Shown piece after piece: positions 50,948-60,068 of a stretch of 64,000 nt of DNA; the first letter of the stretch is position 1, and each line of letters starts with the position of its first letter. The notes under the pieces are model-generated. The model did no database searches. It saw nothing but the letters and a program-made list of their open reading frames with translations, and had not been told where the DNA came from. Source of the DNA: VAZQ01 sp963771845 (GTDB lineage: Bacteria > Pseudomonadota > Alphaproteobacteria > Rhizobiales > Xanthobacteraceae); assembly GCA_963771845.1 (NCBI GenBank), contig CAVYVC010000008.1, forward strand, positions 99,328 to 163,327, in the 5' to 3' direction. Position numbers and translations under genes: made by a program.

Positions 50948-51721
50948 ATGCACGATGTTTGCCTGAAATTTCTTGAGGTTGGAACCGGGAAAGCGGCCCG
51001 TCGCATTGCGGTCCGCATCCGCCAGGGGACCACGCCCGCACTGCTGTGGCTGGGCGGTTTCAAGTCGGACATGAACGGAATCAAGGCGCAGGCGCTCGAT
51101 CGCTGGGCCAATGAGCAGGGACGCGCAATCACTCGGTTCGACTATTCAGGACATGGCGAATCGGGAGGAAATTTCCTCGCAGGCACGATCAGCCGCTGGT
51201 TGGAGGACAGCCTGGCGGTGTTTGATGCGTTTTGTCGCGGTCCGCAGATCGTGATCGGCTCCTCGATGGGAGCCTGGCTCGCGCTGCTGCTCACGCGTGA
51301 ATTGACACGCCGGGAGCACACGGGGAGGAGCGTGGCGGGCCTGGTGCTGATCGCACCTGCGGTGGATTTCACGGAGGAGCTGATGTGGAAGCGCTTCTCG
51401 CCCGAAGTGAAGTGTGAAATCGAGCAGAAAGGCGTCTGGCACCGCCCGTCCCCGTATTCGCAAGAGCCCTACCCGATCACGCGCGACCTGATCGAGGATG
51501 GCCGGCGCCAGCTTCTGCTCGATGGCATGATCGAGACCGGCTGTCCGGTTCGCATCCTTCAGGGCGTGCAGGACCCGGACGTGCCCTGGCAGCACGCGAT
51601 CGAATTGACTGCGCGATTTGCCCAGGACGACGTCGTCCTCACGCTGGTGAAGGATGGCGACCATCGACTGTCGCGGCCCGAGGATATCGAACGCCTGCTC
51701 GCAACCGTGGCGGAGTTTTGA
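50948..51721 (+). CDS. Alpha/beta hydrolase
   Basis: 257 residues. The nucleophile elbow is I-G-S-S-M-G-A-W, preceded by L-L-W-L-G-G-F-K-S-D-M as the oxyanion segment and R-F-D-Y-S-G-H-G-E-S-G-G. The charge relay is probably Asp in V-Q-D-P-D-V-P-W and His in D-G-D-H-R-L-S. The pattern resembles ABHD10-like carboxylesterase/thioesterase proteins. Substrate unknown. Convergent with queG, 16 bp apart. Confidence 0.85.
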   Translation: MHDVCLKFLEVGTGKAARRIAVRIRQGTTPALLWLGGFKSDMNGIKAQALDRWANEQGRAITRFDYSGHGESGGNFLAGTISRWLEDSLAVFDAFCRGPQIVIGSSMGAWLALLLTRELTRREHTGRSVAGLVLIAPAVDFTEELMWKRFSPEVKCEIEQKGVWHRPSPYSQEPYPITRDLIEDGRRQLLLDGMIETGCPVRILQGVQDPDVPWQHAIELTARFAQDDVVLTLVKDGDHRLSRPEDIERLLATVAEF

Positions 51722-51737
51722 GCACACCCTACGATCG

Positions 51738-52850
51738 CTACGATTGCGACACCACGGCGGCCCATTCTTCTTCCACCGTGGTATCATGCTCGTTTTGCCG
51801 GTGCAGCTTCGCCAGCGCTGTGAGCCGATCGCGGTCGAGCCGGCCCAGTGCCCATACCGCTGCGCCACGCACGAGCGGCGAGGTGTCAGACAGCAGTCGC
51901 TCGGCCTCAGGAACAAGCGTTGCATCGCCGGAGTTGCCGATCGCGATCAGCACGTTGCGCACGAACCGATTTCGCCCGGTGCGTTTCACCGCTGACTGCG
52001 CGAACAGCTTACGAAAGCTCGCGTCGTCCAGGCGGGCGAGCGCCGCGAGCGAAGGCTCTTTGAGATCATCGCGCAGTGCGAGCATCGTATCACGGCTTGC
52101 CTGCGCGAACTTGTTCCAGGGGCAAACGGCAAGGCAGTCGTCGCAGCCATAGATGCGGTTGCCCATTGCGGTCCGCAATTCGCGCGCAATGGGCCCCTTA
52201 TGCTCGATCGTCAGATACGAAATGCAGCGACGGGCATCGAGCCGATAAGGTGCCGGGAATGCGGCAGTCGGGCACACATCGAGGCAGGCCCGGCAGCTGC
52301 CGCAATGATCCTGCTCGGCAGCGTCGGGTGGCAGGTCCAGCGTGGTGAAGATTGCGCCGAGAAAGAGCCAGGAGCCGGATTGGCGCGATACCAGATTGGT
52401 ATGCTTGCCCTGCCACCCCAGCCCGGCGGAGGCGGCGAGCGGCTTCTCCATGAGCGGTGCCGTATCGATGAATACCTTTACGGCGCCGCCCGCGTTCGCG
52501 AGCAGCCAGCGCGCTACCCGCTTGAGCCGCGGCTTTATGATGTCGTGATAGTCGTTGCTTTGTGCATAGACCGAAATGGCTCCCTGCGAGCGCCTTTCCA
52601 GGCTCGCGAGCGGATTGTCTTCACGGCCATAGTTGACGCCGAGCATGATGATGGAGCGCACCTGCGGCCATAGGTTGCGCGGGTTTCCGCGGCGTGCTGC
52701 GGTGATTTGCATCCATTCCATGTCGCCGTGGGCGTCTTCGGCCAGGAATTGCCGCAGCCGTGCCACCGCGAGCGGGATGGCATCGGGCGTGGTTACCCCG
52801 ATGGCGTCGAAGCCTTCGGCCCGCGCCGCGCTCGCCAGCGCCGTTTTCAG
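51738..52850 (-). CDS. queG: Epoxyqueuosine reductase
   Basis: About 370 residues; last step of queuosine synthesis, reducing epoxyqueuosine in tRNA with a cobalamin and two [4Fe-4S] clusters. Cluster motifs are C-G-S-C-R-A-C-L-D-V-C-P and C-D-D-C-L-A-V-C-P-W-N. The N-terminal region has the conserved E-W-M pattern, and the C-terminus holds a HEAT-like repeat (L-V-R-G-A-A-V-W-A-L-G-R-L). No ATG, GTG or TTG is found where homology begins; a CTG at 52850 or a GTG inside the upstream gene (52994) are candidates. The gene begins essentially at the end of the GST gene, so the two are probably translationally coupled. Confidence 0.85.
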   Translation of the reverse strand: MKTALASAARAEGFDAIGVTTPDAIPLAVARLRQFLAEDAHGDMEWMQITAARRGNPRNLWPQVRSIIMLGVNYGREDNPLASLERRSQGAISVYAQSNDYHDIIKPRLKRVARWLLANAGGAVKVFIDTAPLMEKPLAASAGLGWQGKHTNLVSRQSGSWLFLGAIFTTLDLPPDAAEQDHCGSCRACLDVCPTAAFPAPYRLDARRCISYLTIEHKGPIARELRTAMGNRIYGCDDCLAVCPWNKFAQASRDTMLALRDDLKEPSLAALARLDDASFRKLFAQSAVKRTGRNRFVRNVLIAIGNSGDATLVPEAERLLSDTSPLVRGAAVWALGRLDRDRLTALAKLHRQNEHDTTVEEEWAAVVSQS

Positions 52851-52864
52851 CGCGGTTGGCTCGG

Positions 52865-53557
52865 CTAAAAGTCGAGATTCGCGTAAGTCTCCGAGGGCGG
52901 AATCCCCGCGAGCGTTTCGGCGAGTAGCGGGCGGAAGGACGGGCGCGACTTCACGCGCGCGTACCAGGTCTTCGCGGCTTCGTCTTCGTTCCACGGCACA
53001 TCGCCCAGATAATCCGCCGCCGACAAATGTGTTGCCGCGGCAAGATCGGCATAGCTCATGCGGTCGCCCGCAAGCCAATCCCGCGTGCGAACGAGCCAGC
53101 CGATATAGGACAGATGATACCGGATGTTATGGCGGGCAACCCGCATCACCTCGGTTTCCGGGGAGCCGCCCCCGGCACTCGCGGGCAGATGGCGCTTGTA
53201 CAGGCGTTCCATGGTCAGGGGGCCCGTGACCTCCGCGAAAAACTTGTCGTTGAACCAGCTCATGAGCCGGCGCACCTCCACGCGCGACGGGGAGGCGGCG
53301 GGCAGAAGGCGGCGCGGTCCCAACTCGGCCCCGCGCGTTTCGTCCAGGTATTCTGCGATGATTCCTGCGCCCGGGACCGGCGGCTGACCTTCTTCCACCA
53401 GCACCGGGGTCGTGCCGGCCGGATTGAGAATCAGAAAGTCTTTGCGGCGCTCCCACGTGCGCTCTTCAACGAGGCGCGCGGGCAGGCCGTACTCGGCGAG
53501 CACGAGCCGAATGAAACGGGAATGGGGGCAAAATGGGTGATGGAACAGAGTCAGCAT
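52865..53557 (-). CDS. Glutathione S-transferase family protein
   Basis: 230 residues. Start M-L-T-L-F-H-H-P-F-C-P-H-S-R-F at 53557 gives the GST thioredoxin-like N-terminal domain with a C-P-x-S/C-like site, followed by P-V-L-V-E-E and the E-Y-L-D-E-T segment. The all-helical C-terminal domain contains R-M-S-Y-A-D-L-A-A-A. It may detoxify electrophiles with glutathione; substrate unknown. It is upstream of queG on the same strand with overlapping or abutting coding sequence. Confidence 0.87.
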   Translation of the reverse strand: MLTLFHHPFCPHSRFIRLVLAEYGLPARLVEERTWERRKDFLILNPAGTTPVLVEEGQPPVPGAGIIAEYLDETRGAELGPRRLLPAASPSRVEVRRLMSWFNDKFFAEVTGPLTMERLYKRHLPASAGGGSPETEVMRVARHNIRYHLSYIGWLVRTRDWLAGDRMSYADLAAATHLSAADYLGDVPWNEDEAAKTWYARVKSRPSFRPLLAETLAGIPPSETYANLDF

Positions 53558-53766
53558 TTTTTTAGAAATTGTGGCAGCCCCGGCGCAGCGCCGCCACATG
53601 GGTGATGTACCTCGATTGCGTCGAACCATGGGCAGAGGGGTTCGCAGCAAACTGTGCAATGTTGCCTTCTGCCCGTTGCCCTATGGTTAATCCTGGGGGA
53701 AAAGCGGGCACTGTCACCTTCGCCGATCCTGCCCGCCGTCCTTATCCCTGCCGCTGGAGCCGTTGC

Positions 53767-54573
53767 ATGCTGTTTGACTTTCTCAAGGCATTCGTTCTCG
53801 GCGTTGTCGAAGGCTTGACCGAATTCCTGCCGGTGTCCTCAACCGGACATCTTTTGCTGGTGCAGCAATTCTTTGGGTTCGATGACGAGGATTTTGGCAA
53901 GACTTTCGCTGTTCTGATCCAGTTCGGCGCCATTCTCGCGCTGCTGTCGATCTATTCGGTGCGCATCTGGCAGATCGCCACCGGCATGTTCAAGGATTCC
54001 GCGGCGCGCCGTTTTGTTATCGGCGTGCTGCTTGCCTTCCTGCCCGCGGCCGTGGTCGGCGCACTGGCACACGATTTCATCAAATCGGTCCTGTTCAACG
54101 CTTGGATCGTCGCCTTCACCCTGATTGTCGGGGGCGCCATTCTGCTCTGGGTTGATCAAATGAACCTTAACACGCGCTATCACGAGGCCACCAAGTTTTC
54201 GCTGCCGATGTATTTCATTATCGGGCTGGCGCAGTGCGTCTCGATGATTCCGGGAACCTCGCGCGCGGGAGCCACAATCGTTGCTGCCATGTTGCTCGGC
54301 GCCGATCGCCGCTCGGCCGCCGAATTCTCCTTCTGGCTGGCAATGCCCACCATGGCGGGGGCATTCGCCTATGACCTCTACAAGAGTCATGGCCAGCTCA
54401 GCATGAGCAACGCAGTCATCGTAGCCTTTGGATTCGTCGTTTCGTTCATCAGCGCGTGGATCGTCGTGAAATCCTTCCTTGGCTACGTCCAGCGCCATGG
54501 ATTTGCACTGTTCGCATGGTGGCGGGTGATCGTGGGCACGCTGGCGCTGATCGCGCTGGCTCTCGGTAGATGA
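53767..54573 (+). CDS. uppP: Undecaprenyl-diphosphate phosphatase
   Basis: 268-residue polytopic membrane enzyme (BacA family) that recycles the lipid carrier for peptidoglycan synthesis. The catalytic motif G-L-T-E-F-L-P-V-S-S-T-G-H lies near residue 17, and P-G-T-S-R-A-G-A-T is the second active-site segment. ATG at 53767 begins M-L-F-D-F-L-K-A-F. The gene is convergent with the NDUFA9-like gene, 29 bp apart. Confidence 0.95.
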   Translation: MLFDFLKAFVLGVVEGLTEFLPVSSTGHLLLVQQFFGFDDEDFGKTFAVLIQFGAILALLSIYSVRIWQIATGMFKDSAARRFVIGVLLAFLPAAVVGALAHDFIKSVLFNAWIVAFTLIVGGAILLWVDQMNLNTRYHEATKFSLPMYFIIGLAQCVSMIPGTSRAGATIVAAMLLGADRRSAAEFSFWLAMPTMAGAFAYDLYKSHGQLSMSNAVIVAFGFVVSFISAWIVVKSFLGYVQRHGFALFAWWRVIVGTLALIALALGR

Positions 54574-54602
54574 CAGATATCGAATGTCAGATGACAGACG
54601 GT

Positions 54603-55592
54603 CTAAGACTTCTGATCTCTGACCTCTGGCATCTGATCTCTGAACTGGCCGCTCTTGCGAAATCGCCACAAATACGACGGCACCACGCTCTCCATCGCAA
54701 TCGGCTCGATGCCCAGCGCTGCAATGGTTCGACCTTCGCGTTTGGCTCCATCTGAAACAACATTGTCGCCGCGCAGAAGCTCCACCTGGTCCGGAGTCAG
54801 CAATGGCCGCGGCGCGAGCGCCAGCAGCGACGCCTGCAGCTTGGCGAGCGCGAACGGGATAGGCATCAGCAAGCGCCGCCGCTCGATGGTCGCGAGCATG
54901 AACCGCATGAGCTCTTTGAAGCTTCGCACTTCCGGCCCACCGAGCTCGTAGATGCGGCCGCCCTGGGCAGGACCTTCAATGCCGGCAACGACGGCCCTGG
55001 CGACGTCGCCGGCGAAAATCGGCTGGAACAGCGTATGGCCGCCGCCGATGAGCGGGAGCGCCGGAGAAATTCGAGCGATCGAGGCAAAGCGGTTGAAGAA
55101 ACTGTCTTCCGGACCGAACAGGATGGAGGGGCGCAGGATCACCGCCGAAGGCAGCGCCGCAAGGACGAGCTTCTCCCCGATCGCTTTCGAGCGCCCATAA
55201 TGGGAGGGCGAGCGTTCGTCGGCGCCGATTGCGGACACGTGGACGAGGCGCGCGCCGATTGAAGCAGCAGTAAGGGCCACTGCCTCGGCGCCGACACTAT
55301 GCACGGCATCAAACTTCTGCCGGGCGCGTTCGAACAGGATGCCGACAAGATTGATGAGAACGTCGGCGTCACGGGCGGCGGCCTCGACCAAGTCCTGATG
55401 GCGCAAATTGGCCTGCACCGCGTGGATCTGACCCACGCGTCCCAAAGGCTGCAGATGACCGGCAAGCTCGGGGCGGCGCACGGCAACGCGGATGCGATAG
55501 CCGAGCTTGGCGAGCTCGCGCACAACATGGCGGCCAAGAAACCCCGAGCCGCCGAAGACGGTGACAAGCGTTTCAAGGGGGATGTCGGTCAT
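54603..55592 (-). CDS. NDUFA9-like NAD(P)-binding protein
   Basis: 329 residues of the extended/atypical short-chain dehydrogenase family, similar to the accessory NDUFA9 subunit of complex I. V-T-V-F-G-G-S-G-F-L-G-R-H is the Rossmann motif, with V-H-V-S-A-I-G-A-D and the S-H-Y-G-R-S-K-A-I-G-E segment in place of the YxxxK site. The last ~15 residues (R-D-Q-M-P-E-V-R-D-Q-K-S) come from a short repeated TCTGATCTCTG motif in the DNA and look non-conserved. It stands between uppP and the tRNA-Leu gene. Confidence 0.88.
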   Translation of the reverse strand: MTDIPLETLVTVFGGSGFLGRHVVRELAKLGYRIRVAVRRPELAGHLQPLGRVGQIHAVQANLRHQDLVEAAARDADVLINLVGILFERARQKFDAVHSVGAEAVALTAASIGARLVHVSAIGADERSPSHYGRSKAIGEKLVLAALPSAVILRPSILFGPEDSFFNRFASIARISPALPLIGGGHTLFQPIFAGDVARAVVAGIEGPAQGGRIYELGGPEVRSFKELMRFMLATIERRRLLMPIPFALAKLQASLLALAPRPLLTPDQVELLRGDNVVSDGAKREGRTIAALGIEPIAMESVVPSYLWRFRKSGQFRDQMPEVRDQKS

Positions 55593-55715
55593 GCGAATTG
55601 CACGGGCTTGGAGGCCGAACGGCGCGTTGATCGAAGCTGCAATAGAACGGCCTTACGCGCATTTGACAAGCCCAGGGGCGCTCCGTACCTACTGCGCGTT
55701 GCCGCACGCCGCAAA

Positions 55716-55800
<85 letters not shown>

Positions 55801-55972
55801 AATCATCGTTCGCCGTCATTCGCAGTCGTTCGTGGAAGCAAAGAAAGTCCAGCAAAAATGGACTTTAGTGCACGCGACGGTTCGCGGCTGATCATTGGCA
55901 TCCGGCAAAATTGTTGGTATTCTTGTTGGTATTTTTCCGCCATGGGTGATACCAACATTGGACGATACCAAC

Positions 55973-57196
55973 ATGCCGCTTACCGACACCACAGCAAGAA
56001 ATGCAAAGGCCACGCCGAACCCGCGCAAGCTGTCCGACGGCGGCGGGCTTTTTCTACTCGTCCAGCCAAATCGCAGTAAGCTGTGGCGGCTCGCCTATAG
56101 GTTCGCCGGCAAACAGAAGACGCTGGCGCTCGGTATATACCCGACCGTTTCGTTGGCAGAGGCGCGCAGCAGCAGGGACGATGCGAAGAAGCTCCTGGCA
56201 CGTGGCATCGATCCCTCGGCCCAACGCAAGGCTAACAAGAGGGCTGCGACAGACAACAGCTTCCGCATCGTCGCCGGAGAAGTGCTTTCCAAACTGCAAC
56301 GTGAGGGTCGCGCTCACGTGACCCTCATCAAGAAAAGGTGGCTGCTCGACTTTGCCTTTTCGGCATTTGGTGATCGCCCTGTGGCAGAGATCACAGCGAG
56401 CGAGTTGCTTGCGCTCCTTCGAGAGATTGAGGGTCGCGGCCTGTACGAAACAGCAAGGCGGCTGCGCAGTACTTGCGGAATAGTTTTCCGCTATGCCATC
56501 GCGACGGGCCGAGCCGAGCGTGACCCGTCAGTGGACCTGCGCGGTGCGCTGACGACGCATCAGGTGAGCCACCGTGCCACCATCGTCGACCCGGCGGGCA
56601 TCGGGGCGCTGTTGCGTGCGATCGACGGCTTCGATGGACAGCCGACGACGCGGGCTGCGTTGCGGCTCGCAGCGCATGTTTTCGTGCGGCCGGGTGAGCT
56701 GCGGCACGCGGAGTGGAAGGAATTCAACCTGGACGCTGCGGTGTGGAAGATCCCGGCAGAAAAGATGAAGATGCGTCGCCAACATCGTGTGCCGCTAGCA
56801 CGGCAATCGCTCTCCATTCTCGGCGATCTGAGGGAGATCACGGGCGGCGGGCGATGGCTCTTCCCATCCGTACGCACGGTCGCGCGACCGATCTCCGAGA
56901 ACACTTTGAACGCTGCGCTGCGCCAACTCGGCTACGGTTCAGAGGAAATGAGCACGCACGGTTTCCGGGCCATGGCGGCCACCCGGCTCAACGAAATGGG
57001 TTGCTGGAACCCGGACGCCGTCGAGCGGCAACTCGCGCACCAGGAGGCGAACGCCGTGCGCCGGGCCTACACGCACAGTGCGGAGTATTGGCCCGAGCGC
57101 GTCTCGATGATGCAGGCGTGGGCCGACTATCTCGACACTCTTCGTGCAGATGGTCAGGTAATACAGATGTGGAGGGCCCAGCAAGGCCAGCGTTGA
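55973..57196 (+). CDS. P4-type tyrosine recombinase/integrase
   Basis: 407 residues starting M-P-L-T-D-T-T-A-R-N-A-K at 55973. The DUF4102 arm-binding domain has L-S-D-G-G-G-L-F-L-L-V, with the central domain around 100-190 and the catalytic domain after it. Catalytic residues are visible as R in F-V-R-P-G-E-L-R, H-x-x-R in S-T-H-G-F-R-A, H in L-A-H-Q-E-A-N, and the nucleophile Tyr in R-R-A-Y-T-H. It is intact and just downstream of the tRNA-Leu gene, which is the usual target of this family. Confidence 0.92.
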   Translation: MPLTDTTARNAKATPNPRKLSDGGGLFLLVQPNRSKLWRLAYRFAGKQKTLALGIYPTVSLAEARSSRDDAKKLLARGIDPSAQRKANKRAATDNSFRIVAGEVLSKLQREGRAHVTLIKKRWLLDFAFSAFGDRPVAEITASELLALLREIEGRGLYETARRLRSTCGIVFRYAIATGRAERDPSVDLRGALTTHQVSHRATIVDPAGIGALLRAIDGFDGQPTTRAALRLAAHVFVRPGELRHAEWKEFNLDAAVWKIPAEKMKMRRQHRVPLARQSLSILGDLREITGGGRWLFPSVRTVARPISENTLNAALRQLGYGSEEMSTHGFRAMAATRLNEMGCWNPDAVERQLAHQEANAVRRAYTHSAEYWPERVSMMQAWADYLDTLRADGQVIQMWRAQQGQR

Positions 57197-57199
57197 CGA

Positions 57200-57391
57200 C
57201 TGTCGAGCGAGGTCGCTGAAGCGGCGCTGGCGCATGTGGTTGGTGATAAGGTGGAAGCTGCTTATCGGCGGGGTGATCTCTTCGAGAAGCGCCGGCGCCT
57301 GATGGAGGCCTGGGCAAGACACTGCGTGTCTGATGCAAGAGTTGATTGCACTGTTACCGCATTGAAGGAGAAGAAGGCGGTAAGAGCGTAA
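57200..57391 (+). pseudogene. Tyrosine recombinase C-terminal fragment 1
   Basis: Reads V-A-E-A-A-L-A-H-V-V-G-D-K-V-E-A-A-Y-R-R-G-D-L with R-R-R-L-M-E-A-W-A, the characteristic end of a P4-type integrase including its H and Y active residues. It is out of context: the N-terminal three quarters are missing. It begins 3 bp after the intact integrase stop and was not made by that gene. It marks an earlier integrase at the same site. Confidence 0.75.
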
Positions 57392-57394
57392 TGC

Positions 57395-57646
57395 ATGGGA
57401 TACCACAGTAGAGCGACCGTTCATGGGTTTCGTGCCCTGGCATCCACTGCCCTGGCATCCACTGCTCTCAACGAAATGGGGTTTAGGTCAGATGTGATCG
57501 AACGCCAGCTTGCCCACGAAGAACGCGATTCCGTGCGGGCCGCCTACAACAGGGCTGAATACCTCGCGGAGCGCAGAATGATGATAAATCAGTGCCGTAA
57601 TATTAGCGATGACCGAATGGCTGGAGGAAAAGATGCTATTGCTTGA
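57395..57646 (+). pseudogene. Tyrosine recombinase C-terminal fragment 2
   Basis: Reads H-G-F-R-A-L-A-S-T, then N-E-M-G-F-R-S-D-V-I-E-R-Q-L-A-H-E-E and A-A-Y-N-R-A-E-Y, the catalytic end of another integrase. A 15-bp tandem duplication (CTGGCATCCACTGCC twice) inserts five residues. The N-terminal part is absent. Together with the previous fragment it shows at least three integrases have passed through this tRNA site. Confidence 0.75.
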
Positions 57647-57660
57647 TAATGGAGAGCACA

Positions 57661-58034
57661 ATGAGCCGCTTTGTAACGAGTGATGATCTGACGCGCCTCA
57701 TAAAGAAATCATCACTCCTTTCGAAGTTTCGCAGAAATCTGCACAACAGATAAGTCACCATCTTGACGAAGACAAAAGCAACATTAAGGTCGCTCGTGTC
57801 TCTATTAGGCGCGCTCAGAAGCGCTTGCGCAGGAAAGACGTCACGAAGAAACAACGTGGAAAAATAGAGCGTAAAATCGACTATCATGACGAGTGGTTAT
57901 ACTACGCCGAGGCAGAGCTAAAGGATAAGTATCAAGCCTTTTCAGAGGCTATATCACAGATCGAACGGGCATTACGCGATCTTGCAGAGACCTACCAGAC
58001 ACTTACCAATGTGCATCGGTTTGAACACGGCTAA
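57661..58034 (+). pseudogene. Possible frameshifted coiled-coil protein gene
   Basis: ATG at 57661 follows GGAGAGCACA and encodes M-S-R-F-V-T-S-D-D before stopping at 57753. Another frame, open from about 57690 to 58034, reads Q-Q-I-S-H-H-L-D-E-D-K-S-N-I-K and then Y-A-E-A-E-L-K-D-K-Y-Q and A-L-R-D-L-A-E-T-Y, a helical charged protein without a proper start. The two may be one gene with a frame error. Family unknown. Confidence 0.35.
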
Positions 58035-58248
58035 TTCAATCAGCATAACATAGCCGTAAGCCCAAATCATTGACTGCTGGGCATTACGAAGCGCGCCCGC
58101 GTTTCGGCGGGTACTAAAGCGGCATCCCGCATCCCATTTGGATAGTTCCGGCCTCAGGCGACCGGTATTCTTATAAGCCTATGCCTGTATTGCGGCTATT
58201 CTAATTTTTTATCGAGCGAACGCTCATCTACGTAGAACGCAATTACTA
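58035..58248. other. AT-rich intergenic region in the island
   Basis: About 214 bp with no gene seen. It contains a short hairpin CCCGC-GTTTC-GGCGGG near 58090 and an AT-rich stretch near 58200 that could hold the promoter for the next gene. Confidence 0.3.
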
Positions 58249-58500
58249 ATGAAACACCGAATGGACAAGACCCTACAGTTTTGGGCCGATGTCGCCTGTG
58301 AGCATATAAAGCGGCATCATCCCAACCTCACCAAGCGCCAGCTCGTGACGAAAATCCTGCATGAATATGAAAGACGCGGGGATGCCATGCGGTGTCTCAA
58401 TAGAGAGGGAAAAATCGCCTGGAAAGCGAGCCCGCGGTTTTTGGGCATGTTGGCGGACGCAGAACGCGATGCTCGCGACGACCTTGATGATGGGCCATAG
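58249..58500 (+). CDS. Hypothetical protein (83 residues)
   Basis: M-K-H-R-M-D-K-T-L-Q-F-W-A-D-V-A is followed by helical segments and an acidic end D-A-R-D-D-L-D-D-G-P. The second ATG at 58261 is an alternative start. No family is recognised. The open frame lacks internal stops and is embedded in the island, so it is probably a real island gene. Confidence 0.5.
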   Translation: MKHRMDKTLQFWADVACEHIKRHHPNLTKRQLVTKILHEYERRGDAMRCLNREGKIAWKASPRFLGMLADAERDARDDLDDGP

Positions 58501-58541
58501 CCTCAGGCGACAGGGATGAAATAACAGGAAATGTTTTTGCA

Positions 58542-59040
58542 ATGACAGATCTAGAAGGAATGCCTTCATACTTTTGGCTGGTCTCGTCTCGGTTGAAAAA
58601 ACCGGTTCAGGACGACGTGAAAAAACCGGTTCAGGACGACGTGCCTTATACCGCCCAAGCATTGCGGGAGGACCTGCTGCGGCTACGAAATGCGTGGGGA
58701 GGACTGCCAGGCCAGCCGGCAGCGGGACGCAATCTATATCTATTTGACCGCTGTCTTCGATCTCGTGGCCTGGTGGACTGCGGAAAATCGGGCTGTCGAA
58801 AGAGCTCGCAAGGCACTGCGGTTGCGGAACATCTGGGTATCCGACCACATTGAGCCGTTTGCCGCCATCATCCAGTGCACTGCGGATCCAGCTAAAGTCG
58901 ATAAGCGCGCGCGATCCAAATGGTCACGCGCGTTACGGTACGCCCTGGTGCAGAAACTCCGTCTAAGTCACTCGTGCAATTTATCAAGCGTAAAGGTGGA
59001 ATTAACCGGTGTGCGGAGCGGTTTCGTGCACACCGGCTAG
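58542..59040 (+). pseudogene. Hypothetical protein gene broken by one frameshift
   Basis: The first frame gives A-L-R-E-D-L-L-R-L-R-N-A-W and the second gives D-C-Q-A-S-R-Q-R-D-A-I-Y-I-Y-L-T, V-A-W-W-T-A-E-N and S-K-W-S-R-A-L-R-Y-A. Removing one G from the GGGG at 58696-58699 joins them as N-A-W-E-D-C-Q-A, so a single-base insertion has split one gene of roughly 165 residues. A 24-bp tandem repeat near the N-terminus (58595-58618 and 58619-58642) duplicates K-K-P-V-Q-D-D-V. Function unknown. Confidence 0.65.
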
Positions 59041-59170
59041 GTAGACCATCTCGGCCTTTATCCTCGGAGTAAACGAGGCGACCAAGCTTTTGCTGTAAAA
59101 TGTGCTGTATTCGCAAGCGGTAAAGCGTGGAATGCATTTAGCTGAAGAGAGTCTTTTAAGGGAGTTGATT

Positions 59171-59317
59171 ATGAGTAGACGTTTGGATTTTGAAAAGGCT
59201 TCCCGCAATGTGCAAGCCCGATATGGATTAAGTGTGAAAGACGAAAGCGAGTGGAAGGAAAATGATGCAGCTGGGCGGTGGTTGGCAAGAAATGCCAACC
59301 GGGTCGCAAAAGGCTGA
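59171..59317 (+). CDS. Small hypothetical protein (48 residues)
   Basis: ATG at 59171 lies seven bases after a GGGAG ribosome site and begins M-S-R-R-L-D-F-E-K-A-S. The product is charged and probably helical, ending R-N-A-N-R-V-A-K-G. An earlier in-frame ATG at 59102 has no such site. No family recognised. Confidence 0.45.
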   Translation: MSRRLDFEKASRNVQARYGLSVKDESEWKENDAAGRWLARNANRVAKG

Positions 59318-59628
59318 CTATCGTCCCTCAGCTGAACGACGTACCTCTTGTGACGTGAAAATACATCGACGAAAAAGGCCGAAGCATAGACATGCAGATC
59401 TTGATCCGTTCGATCCACACGACCAACTGGCAGGCGTCGATATGAAACGAATGCCATGGAAATGATTCAGCGGGCCGGGTTCTAGCACGATCCGAATAGA
59501 AATTTGATCCGGTTAAGCTCTTTTAGAGGAGAATTCTAATGACAGCAAAACGTCAGAACTTAAAGAACCGACACCTCGACACATGCCGGCAGGCAAACCC
59601 AGCCTGCCCCGTACTTGATAAGTCCGCA
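59318..59628. other. Island intergenic region
   Basis: About 310 bp between a small plus-strand gene and the DUF3768-type gene. A short frame at 59539 begins M-T-A-K-R-Q-N-L-K-N-R after a GAGGAG-like site but lacks other support. No RNA gene or repeat was recognised. Confidence 0.3.
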
Positions 59629-59957
59629 TCAATACTCCTCGGCCAGCATGATCGTGATCACGCGCTTGGTGACCGACGGGTCGGCTGGATCGGGGGAGTG
59701 ATAGCTGAGGCTCTCGTCGTAATAGTCGATCTTGAACAAGATCGGTGGCCATCGGCGTCGAAGCCACCAAAGTCGTGCTCTTCGTAGGGATCGTTGGCGT
59801 GGCAAAAGTCGTCGAACACGGCGATGGTCTTGACGATCCGGGCGACGGCTTCGGCGCCGAGGGCGGCGATGCCGGGGGTCATCACCGCGAGCCCCTCGGC
59901 AAAATTTTGACGCAGTTCATCGTTCAGCGCGGCGATGCGCGCAGTCTTGCTGTCCAT
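59629..59957 (-). pseudogene. DUF3768-type gene with a frameshift
   Basis: The N-terminal frame reads A-R-I-A-A-L-N-D-E-L-R-Q-N-F, V-F-D-D-F-C-H-A-N-D-P-Y-E-E-H-D-F-G, which is the DUF3768 pattern. After about 59745 the conserved sequence continues in another frame: I-L-F-K-I-D-Y-Y-D-E-S-L-S-Y and R-V-I-T-I-M-L-A-E-E-Y before a stop at 59629. One base change restores the gene. DUF3768 genes are typical cargo of integrative elements and plasmids in Hyphomicrobiales, with unknown function. Confidence 0.7.
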
Positions 59958-60068
59958 GACGGACCTCCAGATTTTTAGGGAAAGAGAGTTTTGGCTCGGG
60001 ACGGGCCCGAGAGCGTCAAGCCTGCGGACTTTGAGCCGCAGGCTTGGCTTCGTCAGCGGACGGGCTCA

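Noticed and set aside
54574..54660. Short TCTGATCTCTGACCTCTG-type repeats as an attachment site
   Set aside because: They are simple local repeats at the end of the NDUFA9-like gene with no recombinase nearby and no second copy at the island border.
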